A stretch of DNA of 64,000 nt, taken from assembly GCA_963801185.1 (NCBI GenBank), contig CAWDDW010000002.1:248001-312000 (forward strand). Reading direction: 5' to 3'. Below are positions 55,764-63,554 of the stretch, piece by piece (the first letter of the stretch is position 1; every line of letters begins with the position of its first letter). The notes beneath the pieces are model-generated. The model saw only the letters and a list, made by a program, of their open reading frames with translations. It did no database searches and was not told the DNA's origin. A program made the translations under genes and the position numbers. Origin of the DNA: Palsa-601 sp963801185 (lineage in GTDB: Bacteria > Actinomycetota > Acidimicrobiia > Acidimicrobiales > Bog-793).

Positions 55764-57047
55764 TCATGCCCCCTCGACCGCCAGTTCTAACAACCGCCGC
55801 CTGGTCGTCTCGACGTAGCCCGGGTCGATGTCACAGCCGAGAAAGTGCCTGCCCTCCATGACTGCAGCCACTGCCGTCGTGCCCGAGCCGATGAACGGGT
55901 CGACGATCAGGTCGCCCGGCTGGGAGACCTGGCGCACCCAGTGCCGGACCGGTTCGAGCGCCTGTTGCCAGGGATGCAGCGGTCGCTCCTCCGGCCCTCC
56001 GTGACCCTCGGCGAAGACAAGGTCGTTCATCCAGCCCCGAGGCCGATAGGGACCCGCCGAGTAGAGCAGTACGGACCGGTGCTGGCCGTAGATCATGCGG
56101 GCACGGATTCTCGTGTGCCGCCCGCGCAACACCGTCGCCCCGTGCCACATGTACGTGAGCCCTCCTCGGGCGAGAAGCTCCATTTCGGAGTCGAGCCAGA
56201 GCTGCCCGGCGTAGACGACCGCCAGGCGCCCCGGCTTCAGCACCCGGAGAGCAAAAGCGGCGAACGGTTCGAAGATCGGGACGCCCTCGGCGTCATAGGG
56301 CGGGTCGGTCACGATGGCGTCGACAGACTTGTCCGCGAGGTCGGCGAGCGCCTCCCGGAAGTCACCGGTTCGAAGCTCCCATGCCTCATCGGTGTGCTCG
56401 GCCGGCCCGCTCGACGCTTCATCCCGGAGGCGAGCAAGCTTGGCGATCCGGGCGCGCTCCTCGGCACGCGGGAGACCGATCAATCCCGAGGCGTTGTCGT
56501 CGAGAGATCGCAGCGCTTCGCCGGCTCTCCTGGCGTCTCTCTCGGACTGGACGAAGATCGTCGGAGCCGGACGGGCCGGGCGTGCCGGCTGCCGACGGCC
56601 GAGCGAGTCCGCTCGTGCTTCGACGTGGGGAATTTCCCCACGTCCCTCCAACTCGGCCCTGACGGCACCGACGGTCTTGTGGTCGACGCCGGCCATCAGC
56701 CCGAGGCGTCGATCCGAGACGCTTGGGAGTCGCCGCAACGCCTCCGCTACGAGATCCCGCCGTTGGACAGCGGAAAGTTTGCGCCGCTGGACATTCACGG
56801 CAACCACGAAGGAGACCCGCTCGGTGTCGTCCGCGAAGCGACGGATCTCTCGCGGCGGGTCCGGCACCCTGACGCCCTCGGCACGGAGTTCAGCCACCGC
56901 TCGCATCCGGTTGTGGCCCTCGATCAGCTCGCTCGTCTCGGCGTCGTAGACGACCGGCACCAAGACGCCGACCTCTGCGATCGAGGACTTCAGCCGGGCG
57001 TACTCGTCGGCGCCGAGCGGCGGGAGCAGCTGCCAGCGCTCGGTCAC
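55764..57047 (-). CDS. ParB-type nuclease domain fused to DNA adenine/cytosine-N4 methyltransferase
   Basis: 427 residues from GTG 57047 (AAAGGA 8 nt upstream). Residues 1-90 form a ParB/Srx domain with the SELIEGHNRMRAV core. A helix-turn-helix (LSAVQRRDLVAEALRR, then LGLMAGVDHKTVGAVRAEL) follows. Residues 225-427 form an N4/N6 amino-methyltransferase with catalytic DPPYDAEG, and the SAM-binding motif DPFIGSGTT near the C-terminus, as in beta-class enzymes. Such fusions are common on phages and integrative elements and self-modify element DNA. The GTGA overlap with the previous gene shows coupling. No cognate restriction gene is apparent. Confidence 0.88.
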   Translation of the reverse strand: MTERWQLLPPLGADEYARLKSSIAEVGVLVPVVYDAETSELIEGHNRMRAVAELRAEGVRVPDPPREIRRFADDTERVSFVVAVNVQRRKLSAVQRRDLVAEALRRLPSVSDRRLGLMAGVDHKTVGAVRAELEGRGEIPHVEARADSLGRRQPARPARPAPTIFVQSERDARRAGEALRSLDDNASGLIGLPRAEERARIAKLARLRDEASSGPAEHTDEAWELRTGDFREALADLADKSVDAIVTDPPYDAEGVPIFEPFAAFALRVLKPGRLAVVYAGQLWLDSEMELLARGGLTYMWHGATVLRGRHTRIRARMIYGQHRSVLLYSAGPYRPRGWMNDLVFAEGHGGPEERPLHPWQQALEPVRHWVRQVSQPGDLIVDPFIGSGTTAVAAVMEGRHFLGCDIDPGYVETTRRRLLELAVEGA

Positions 57048-57472
57048 GTTGCGTCCTTTGCGGGCGGCAGGCCGAGCACCTCGCGTAGGTCGACCGGCTC
57101 GCCAGGGATGAGGACGGCGACGCGCCGTGGCGTGGCCGCCCGGGGCGGGAGACCGATCCCGGCGTACGTGCGGGTGCGACACCCTCGGTCGAGCATGGCA
57201 ATGGGCAGACCTGCCAGATGTGCGTCGCCGATCTCGCGGAGACAGCCCATCCCGACGACACCGGCCCGAGTGCCGAAGATGACGAGCCCGGAGAGAGTGG
57301 TGAGCACCCGTGGCCACGCGCTCCGCCACTCCTCAGCGGTCGAGTACCGCCCAGCCGGGTTGTAGACCTCCGCCTCGGGCAGGAGAGCGTGCAGAGCGGC
57401 GATGCAGTCACGCTCTCTAGCCGAGCCATAGGTCACGATCGGGTGGGCGGCGTAGACCCGTGGGCGGGTCAC
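57044..57472 (-). CDS. Nucleoside 2-deoxyribosyltransferase-like protein
   Basis: 142 residues from GTG 57472. Rossmann-like start VYAAHPIVTYGS, then EVYNPAGRY, SGLVIFGTR and VGMGCLREIGDAHLAGLPIAML. This arrangement matches nucleoside deoxyribosyltransferase/SLOG-type small domains, where a Glu of the GxxxE helix often serves as nucleophile (here REIG). Could modify nucleotides or act as a sensor of nucleotide signals. GTGA overlaps with the gene before and after. Confidence 0.65.
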   Translation of the reverse strand: MTRPRVYAAHPIVTYGSARERDCIAALHALLPEAEVYNPAGRYSTAEEWRSAWPRVLTTLSGLVIFGTRAGVVGMGCLREIGDAHLAGLPIAMLDRGCRTRTYAGIGLPPRAATPRRVAVLIPGEPVDLREVLGLPPAKDAT

Positions 57473-58473
57473 GATGCGGCCGCCTGGCGGCTGGCAGCGT
57501 TCGTGCGCTCTCTCTGGCGCTGTTTGCGGGCTGTTGCCCGACACCGGGGCGAGCAGTAGGTGGAGCCGGCTTTTGGTACCGGGCGCCCGTCAACCGGACA
57601 CGGCGGGGTCTCGGGCGACTCCACCCGCATCGCTCGCAGGACCCGCCGCACCGTTGCCTGTCTTGGCCGCTTCCTCCCTGACGAGATGCCCTTGGCGGTG
57701 TCGAGCGGCACGCCGTAGCGCCGGGAGAACGACCGAGGTCCGATCTCGGCCGCGTGCCGTGCAACGAAGCCGGCGGCGTCTCCCTCGTCGTAGACGGCCC
57801 GAACTCCGGAGGTGTCGGCATCGGGCGTGACGATCTCGGCATCGATGACTCCGCCGGCCTTCCCGACCCGCCGGATCAGCTCTGGAACGAGCACGACCTC
57901 GGACCGGTCGTCGATTGGTCGGGGCCGAAGCCAGCGGTGCGCCTTCCCACCGAGGTTGTCGAGCACGACGGCATCGACCCGGGCCGGTTGGCCGACAGCT
58001 CCTCGCCAGTCGAGCGACTGGTACTCGGCGAGGTCGGTCCCCGGGTCGAGTGCCACCGGCGAGACGTCCCTCTCTCGCCTGGTGTGAGCCTGCAGGAATA
58101 AGCCGAACGGCCTTGCGCCGATGCGGCGACGGATGGCGGCGAGAGTCTCGGGAGTGGCCGCCTGCACTCTGCTGATCGACGGGGAGGGTGGCTCGTCAGC
58201 GCTTTCCCAGGGCCAGAGCGGCAGGACGATCGAGATCCCCCGAGACCGGGCAAGCTCACGTCGGAGAGCAACGGCGGCGACCTCGCGGGTCCAGCGCCGG
58301 TTCCCGTGCTCGTCGTGCCCTGCCATTCTCGGCGGGTCCACGACGGAGCCACCGAGAGCGTGCTCGGTCGCCTCGACCACTTCCAAGAGGTCCCCGGCGT
58401 CGTCAAGCGTTGCAAGCTCGTATCGCTTGACGCCGATGACGAGGCCGAAGAGCGGGCGCTTCTCAGTGCTCAC
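57469..58473 (-). CDS. Hypothetical protein with C-terminal zinc finger
   Basis: 334 residues from GTG 58473. The N-terminal 110 residues form a Rossmann-like region (GLVIGVKRYELATLDD), then a helical region. The C-terminal 40 residues contain CPVDGRPV...YCSPRCRATARKQRQRER, an FCS/MYND-like C4 zinc finger with a basic tail, frequent in actinobacterial plasmid proteins. Overlaps the polymerase gene by 11 bp and the next by 4 bp. Function unknown; DNA-binding is likely. Confidence 0.6.
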   Translation of the reverse strand: MSTEKRPLFGLVIGVKRYELATLDDAGDLLEVVEATEHALGGSVVDPPRMAGHDEHGNRRWTREVAAVALRRELARSRGISIVLPLWPWESADEPPSPSISRVQAATPETLAAIRRRIGARPFGLFLQAHTRRERDVSPVALDPGTDLAEYQSLDWRGAVGQPARVDAVVLDNLGGKAHRWLRPRPIDDRSEVVLVPELIRRVGKAGGVIDAEIVTPDADTSGVRAVYDEGDAAGFVARHAAEIGPRSFSRRYGVPLDTAKGISSGRKRPRQATVRRVLRAMRVESPETPPCPVDGRPVPKAGSTYCSPRCRATARKQRQRERTNAASRQAAAS

Positions 58474-60434
58474 GCCGCACCGTCCAAAAAGGCGCTCCTT
58501 TGCCGAACGGGTCCAGCCCGTCGAAGCGGGCGAGGACTCGGTCTAGGTCGGCCCACTGATCGGGCGAGCAGCAAAGGAACAGGCCGTCGGTGTCTCGGCT
58601 CGCCACAGTGATCTCGTAGGGAGCGAGAAGGTGCTCGGCGGCGCCGAGTACGAGTCGAGAGGCCGCCGTGACCGTCGCTGCGATCGGCGGGAAGGTCCAC
58701 TCGGCCGGCTGCTCGGCGATCGTCGCCTTCCGTCCGCTTCTCCTTCGGACCTGATCGAGCCTGACGAGGTTGCCGTAGACGAGTGCGTTGACCACGACCC
58801 GGAGGTGAGCGGCGAGGCGGTTGTCGCCCCGTACCTTCGCCTCATCCCGCACACGAACGAGTGCGACGGCCGGGTCGTCATCGATGGAGAGGACGAGGCT
58901 GTCGTAGAGCGGGTACTGCTTGCACAAGCCGGGTTGGCGGCCGACAGGGACGAGGCGTATCGCCGAGAGAATCTGCGGGACACGACCCGAGCGGAGCGCT
59001 GCGTTCACGACGTCCGGCCACGTGAACGGGAGAGAGGTCGGGCAGCGCACCGGGCGCACGCCGGAGTGCCCCTGCGGGTACTCCTCGTCGGGCGCTTCTA
59101 CCGGCCACGGCTCGCCGTCGCAGACGACCTCGCAGATCGTGAAGCCGAAGCGTGCCCACGTGCGGCGGTCGAACAGACGAGAGACGTCGCCTACGACGGC
59201 CTCGGCACAGAGCGACCGCAGCTCTGCCGTCACGTCCGTGCGGCGGAGTGAGGCTGCCGTCATCGCGGGCCACCAGCCGAGCAAAGAGGCGAAGGCGGCG
59301 TAAGCCGCATGCACGTCGATGTCAGCCGCAGGGAAGAGTCCTTTTCCCGCCATCTCGGCCGTGAGCCATCCTCCACGGTGAGCGGCGATCCAGGACCTCA
59401 GCTCCAGATCGGTCGGGATCCGGAACTTGACCAACGGCGGAGAGACGCCCGCCCTTCGCGGGATCTCCGCCGCCAGCCCGGCTGGGGAGACGAGAGCTCC
59501 CGAGGTCCAGCCGGCCGTACCTTCGGGCACGGTCCCGAGAGGTAGTGAGCCACCTGGCCGCCTCTTCGTCCAGGACGAGAACAAGCGAGCGCACGACGTC
59601 CACGAGGTTCCCCATCAACTCGGCGCCATCGGCGTCGAGCGTCACCGCAGCGGGGAGGTCGATTCGGTCGATGCCGAACGCTTCGAGGTGGTCTCCCAGC
59701 TCACCGGAGTCGACTCCGTCGAAGACGTGACCGCCGGTGACCACGTCGAGCGGACGGCCTCGGTAGGGCGTGCCGTCAGGATTGCGCTTGCCTGCCGATG
59801 CGCTGCCCTGGCCACGGTCGAACTGACCGACGTAGCCGTGAGCGCCGGCCGTTTTCACCAGGAACGCCGGCCGGTGGGGAGAGACAGGGTCGAGGCGCCG
59901 TTCGTGGTTCTCGCGGCCGTCGATCTTCGACCAGGTCGGCAGATAGAGCTTCAAGCCGCCTCGCCAGAAGTCGCTGCGCTTGGTTGCCCGAGTCGGTGCC
60001 CACGCCTCGGCGACGAGCCCAAGCGTCCGCCCGAGGTCAGCCGTCACGAGCCATCCGGCGCCCGTATAGACCCGCCTCGTGAACAGACCTGTCCGGTAAT
60101 CGAAGAACTCGCGGAGCGTCTGGCACTCCCAGGGTCGAGGCCCGGCCGGAGTCTCCACGGTACGCCCCCTGCACCAGACCTGAAGCACCTCGGAGACGTC
60201 CGGCCGGTCGTCCGGGACGACGAGTCCCCTACCGAGCACGCTCCGCCCGGTGATCGAGAGATAGGCGCCGAGGCCGAACCGCTCCTCGGGTGCGTAGCGC
60301 TCGGCCGCCGCCACGAAGACGATGCCCGACCGGTCGCCGAGACGCTCGAAGGGTTGGGGCCGGACCGGCTTTACCGAGACGCCTTCTCGCCCGGGCCAGT
60401 CCTGCAGGTTGAGGATCGAAGGAGCGGTCGTCAT
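58463..60434 (-). CDS. Family-B-like DNA polymerase, frame broken near 59495
   Basis: Two long overlapping frames join into one 656-residue protein if one base near 59495 is dropped, giving LDLGSSVSPAGLA. The first 280 residues look like a degenerate DnaQ-type exonuclease. SPAGLA and AHRGGW then precede the palm: motif A DIDVHAAYA (Asp), motif B-like NALVYGN (LRVVVNALVYGN) and motif C SRDTDGLFL (DTD). These are the catalytic sites of family B polymerases. Length is like small phage/plasmid PolB. It is coupled to a DnaB-like ATPase gene upstream, so it is probably part of the element's replication module. Not a host replicase. Assignment made by motif reading only. Confidence 0.65.
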
Positions 60435-61321
60435 AGCGACTCGTTCTCTGCTGCTCGGAACGATCCGAGCGCCCCATCGAAGAGGAGCGCTATCGGGTCA
60501 TCGGGGACCGGGCCGATGCGGTTCTTCACGATCCACAACTCGACTGGTGATAAGGGCGGCGAGCGACGGCCTGCGGCCGAGTCATCAACTCCGTCTTTCG
60601 GCGGCTCGGGACGTTTGAGGATCATCGCGAGGTCGGCGTCGAACTCGATGTTGCCTGTCTCCTTGAACGAGTCGAGCGAGGGTCGTTCCTTGTAGCTCGC
60701 CCGGTTGATGGAGCTGATGGCGAGCAGTGAGATGCCGCGCTCCCGCACGAGTGTCGACAGGCCCCTCGACACCTTGCCGATCGTTACTCGAACGTCGTCC
60801 TTGCCCTCGTCGGCGCTAGGAGATAGCCGCTGCAGGTAGTCGACGCAAGCAAAGGGTGCCGACCCGTGGAGCTGAGAGACCGCGTCGATCGCGCCGGCGA
60901 GCGCCTTAACCGAGCCGGCCGGCGACGGTGGGTCTCCCTTGACGTAGACGAGGTGTAGTGGCATTCGCTCCAGGGCTTCGAACGCTGCAGCGATGACGAA
61001 AGGGTCGCCGTCGAGGAGCGCCGAGACCGGTTGGCGGACCTCCCTCGCGAGCAGGCGAGCAAGCAGCTCGTCAGGTCGCTGCTCGGCACTCAGGTAGACA
61101 GCCGGCGTGCTATCTAGTGCCGCCCTGAGCGTGAGCTGGAGCCCGAAAGCGGTCTTGCCGACGCCCGGGATCCCGCCACAGATGGCCAGTCCCGGTCGGA
61201 AGCCACCAACGAGAACGTCGTCAAGGGGTCCGAGCCCGGTCGAGACGGGCGTGGTCGGTCCCCGGTCGCTCAGCCGCTGGAGCAGCTGCAGCGCCTGATC
61301 GTGCGCGTTGACGAGGGTCAC
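60431..61321 (-). CDS. DnaB/RecA-type helicase ATPase
   Basis: 296 residues from GTG 61321 with GAGGAG 9 nt upstream. RecA-fold ATPase: Walker A GGIPGVGKTAF, ALDSTPAVYLSAEQ, Walker B ACVDYLQRL, then ISLLAISSINRASY (sensor region). This is the DnaB C-terminal helicase pattern without the N-terminal primase-interacting domain. Overlaps the previous gene by GTGA and the polymerase gene by 4 bp. Likely the replicative helicase of the element. Confidence 0.8.
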   Translation of the reverse strand: MTLVNAHDQALQLLQRLSDRGPTTPVSTGLGPLDDVLVGGFRPGLAICGGIPGVGKTAFGLQLTLRAALDSTPAVYLSAEQRPDELLARLLAREVRQPVSALLDGDPFVIAAAFEALERMPLHLVYVKGDPPSPAGSVKALAGAIDAVSQLHGSAPFACVDYLQRLSPSADEGKDDVRVTIGKVSRGLSTLVRERGISLLAISSINRASYKERPSLDSFKETGNIEFDADLAMILKRPEPPKDGVDDSAAGRRSPPLSPVELWIVKNRIGPVPDDPIALLFDGALGSFRAAENESL

Positions 61322-61680
61322 GGGACACGCTCCTCGCTCGGCACGAGTGCGTCGGCCACTTCGAGCAACAGCGCCTGGAGAGCACGGGACGCTGCAGCGT
61401 CCGCAACCGCGAAGGCGACGTCTGCGTCGGCGCAGATCCCTGCATGGGCGCCAAGGACCAGGACCCGGAACTTGAGCGGGTCCATGCCCTCGGGCAGTAG
61501 GTCGAGGCCGAGCGACCGAAGAATCTCGTGCACTCGGCTGTGGTGGCTGTGAGGCGGTACCGAGCAAAGCCAGAGCCGCAATGCACGGTCGAAGTAGGGC
61601 TCGAAAGCGGAGGGTCGCCGGGTCGGGTGATGACCCTGTCCGGGGACGCAGAGCGCGCAGTGATGGAGAGAGGCTTTCAC
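61318..61680 (-). CDS. Small protein with a Cys/His cluster, possibly CHC2-like
   Basis: 120 residues. The N-terminus contains HHCALCVPGQGHH and, 22 residues later, LWLCSVPPHSHH. Cys and His are spaced like a degenerate CHC2 zinc finger of DnaG/phage primases. It directly precedes the DnaB-like gene (GTGA overlap) and follows 61677-62279 (ATGA overlap). A primase accessory role would suit the module but is a guess. Confidence 0.5.
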   Translation of the reverse strand: MKASLHHCALCVPGQGHHPTRRPSAFEPYFDRALRLWLCSVPPHSHHSRVHEILRSLGLDLLPEGMDPLKFRVLVLGAHAGICADADVAFAVADAAASRALQALLLEVADALVPSEERVP

Positions 61681-62279
61681 CGGCGTCTCCTTGGAGACGT
61701 GCGCTTGCGCCCCGAGTCGATCCAGGACTCGCGTTCTTCGCCCCGCTCGATCTCGGAGAGGAACTTCGCTGCTTGCGGGTCGCTCAGGAACCGGACCTGA
61801 CCGCGAAAGCCAGGAGGGTCAAGAATCGTGACGGGTCGCCAGCTCGACACCCGGCGTCCGAAGGCCTCGGGAGAGATCCGGTTCTCGGAGAGCTGGCCCA
61901 CGAGCCCGAGATAGCGGGCTACTCGACGGACGTCGCTGCGACTGACGGTGACGCCGGCAAGCACGGTGGGTCCCGTGCCGAGCTGAGCGAAGAAAGTGAC
62001 GACGGGCAGCACGTCACCTGGCGCCTCATGGCCCGCCGCCTGACGCGCCGTCAGCTCCGGGTGGCGACTGGCACGCTTGCGGTAGATGACGGCGTCGGCG
62101 GCCTGCCTGCCTTGCGTGCCTGGCAACGTATTGCCTCGGGTGAGAACTCCTCGGCGCGCCTGAGCGATCAGCGAGTCGGGAGGTTGGTGTCTAGCGACCG
62201 CCGGTCGGTTTGCCTGGCGGCGAAGGTCCCGAGGAAGCGGGTCTGGCCTAGGGCGCTTCGCCACCGCTCGCGCTTTCAT
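61677..62279 (-). CDS. Basic hypothetical protein
   Basis: 200 residues, very Arg-rich at the N-terminus and C-terminus (RKRTSPRRRR at the end). The central part contains DVRRVARYLGLVGQLSENRI, helix-turn-helix-like, then VTILDPPGFRGQV. No family recognised. Overlaps 62248-62565 by 32 bp and the next gene by four. DNA binding is suggested by composition and context only. Confidence 0.5.
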   Translation of the reverse strand: MKARAVAKRPRPDPLPRDLRRQANRPAVARHQPPDSLIAQARRGVLTRGNTLPGTQGRQAADAVIYRKRASRHPELTARQAAGHEAPGDVLPVVTFFAQLGTGPTVLAGVTVSRSDVRRVARYLGLVGQLSENRISPEAFGRRVSSWRPVTILDPPGFRGQVRFLSDPQAAKFLSEIERGEERESWIDSGRKRTSPRRRR

Positions 62280-62565
62280 TCAAGCGTCGAGCGGTAGAGT
62301 TCAGCTCGACGACAGGCGTGGAATCCAGGTCGTCTCTAGCGCCCCGGGGAAGCAACCCCGGGGCGCCGTTGTATCGGGAAACGGCGACGTCGATGACTGC
62401 CGCTGTCCTCCCTAGGTCTCGCCGAAGGTTTCGGGCGACGTAGTCCGGCCACGTCTGCACGAACCAGTCCTCCAGCACCTGGTGCCTGCGCAGGCCGGTG
62501 CGCTCGGCCTCGGCGCGGATGGCGTCGTCGATCGCGACCGGTACGGCGACCTTCGGATTGAGCAC
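62248..62565 (-). CDS. Ribbon-helix-helix-like regulator
   Basis: 105 residues from GTG 62565. The start (KVAVPVAIDDAIRAEAERTG, then RRHQVLEDWF) has the short strand followed by two helices of MetJ/Arc (CopG) regulators, so a dimeric DNA-binding repressor is plausible. The C-terminus is low in structure. It opens the minus-strand operon that runs to 55764 and diverges from the gene at 62631; the 65-bp gap should hold both promoters. A strong hairpin lies inside its coding sequence (62339-62366). Confidence 0.6.
   Translation of the reverse strand: MLNPKVAVPVAIDDAIRAEAERTGLRRHQVLEDWFVQTWPDYVARNLRRDLGRTAAVIDVAVSRYNGAPGLLPRGARDDLDSTPVVELNSTARRLNESASGGEAP
62339..62366. terminator. Perfect 11-bp GC hairpin
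   Basis: GCGCCCCGGGG (62339-62349), loop AAGCAA (62350-62355), then CCCCGGGGCGC (62356-62366). Every base pair is G-C and each arm contains CCCCGGGG. It lies inside the coding region of 62248-62565. There is no T-run, so it may attenuate transcription, pause ribosomes, or mark an origin-like structure. Role unknown. Confidence 0.6.
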
Positions 62566-62630
62566 GAGACGAGCATTACGAGACGCGCCACAAGGGCGTG
62601 TGACTTTCTGGCCGAAGGTTTCCGTAGACT

Positions 62631-63488
62631 GTGGTGGTGCCTGCAGCGACCGATGTCGACCAGGAGCTTTGCGACGAGGTCGAGAGACAATTCGGTGTCA
62701 AGACGTCTCCGGGCGTGGTGCGCGAGCTTCGAGATCCTGGCGTTCTCGTCGTAATCGGAGGTGGACGCGGCAGTGGCGGGCGCCACAAGATCGCCCACTA
62801 CGCAGAGGACTCAGCCCTCGTCGTTGCAATGGTGGAAAGAGCCAAGGACGAACCGAACTACAAGAACAAGCTCCATCGTGCCGTTCTCATCGCGTGGGCA
62901 CGTCGGACGCCGATCGGCACCGATGGACTCCGCTGGGCATTCCGAGAGCACTACCGGGTCGAACGGCGGACAGCGGAGCGCCTTGCGGCTCGCCAGCAGG
63001 TGAAGCAGAAGGACCCAGCCGTGCCAGACCTCAACGACGTGGCGTTCCAACAGGCGCTCGCCGAGGCGATGCTCGGACGCAAGCTGAGACCGGAGTCACT
63101 CGCCACGATGGAGATCGTTTCCGGACCGATGTTCCACGAGGCGGGTTGGCGAAGTGGCCATCCTGATTTCCTGCCCTTGCCGGCCGACGGACGCTCACTT
63201 GGTCTCGTGTCGGTACGCGGTGATGGGTCAGTGACGGTCGAAGCTCTAGGGGTGGCCGCTTGGGAAGCATTGAGCTTGGCCCCCAAGGCGATGCTTGCCC
63301 GTACAGCTCCTCGTCAGGAGCTCGATGCCGCTCGGGAGTGTGTCAGGCCGCATTTCCTCTCAGCTGGATTCCCTGACTGTTCCGATCTGCTCGTGGCGAC
63401 CGAAGTGCCGACGCACTGCCTTAACTATCGCAAGAACTTCGGCGACCGGTGGTGGGAGTCAAGAGGGCGGAGGCAAGGAATCCGATAA
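62631..63488 (+). CDS. Hypothetical protein with MerR-like winged-helix N-terminus
   Basis: 285 residues; GTG at 62631, with further GTGs at 62634 and 62637. Residues 15-55 (QFGVKTSPGVVRELRDPGVL, then GRGSGGRHKIAHY) resemble the wHTH start of MerR/excisionase-like DNA-binding proteins. The middle is helical and the C-terminal part mixed. Diverges from the replication operon, so it may control it. No effector domain recognised. Confidence 0.55.
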   Translation: MVVPAATDVDQELCDEVERQFGVKTSPGVVRELRDPGVLVVIGGGRGSGGRHKIAHYAEDSALVVAMVERAKDEPNYKNKLHRAVLIAWARRTPIGTDGLRWAFREHYRVERRTAERLAARQQVKQKDPAVPDLNDVAFQQALAEAMLGRKLRPESLATMEIVSGPMFHEAGWRSGHPDFLPLPADGRSLGLVSVRGDGSVTVEALGVAAWEALSLAPKAMLARTAPRQELDAARECVRPHFLSAGFPDCSDLLVATEVPTHCLNYRKNFGDRWWESRGRRQGIR

Positions 63489-63554
63489 GACGCCACTGGA
63501 CGACTCATGTGAAGAGATGGGCGCAGCCGACGGAATGGCCCGGAAGTTCGTTCT

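Noticed and set aside
57044..57472. TIR-domain NADase
   Set aside because: The layout fits deoxyribosyltransferase/SLOG-type folds better and I see no convincing TIR catalytic motif.
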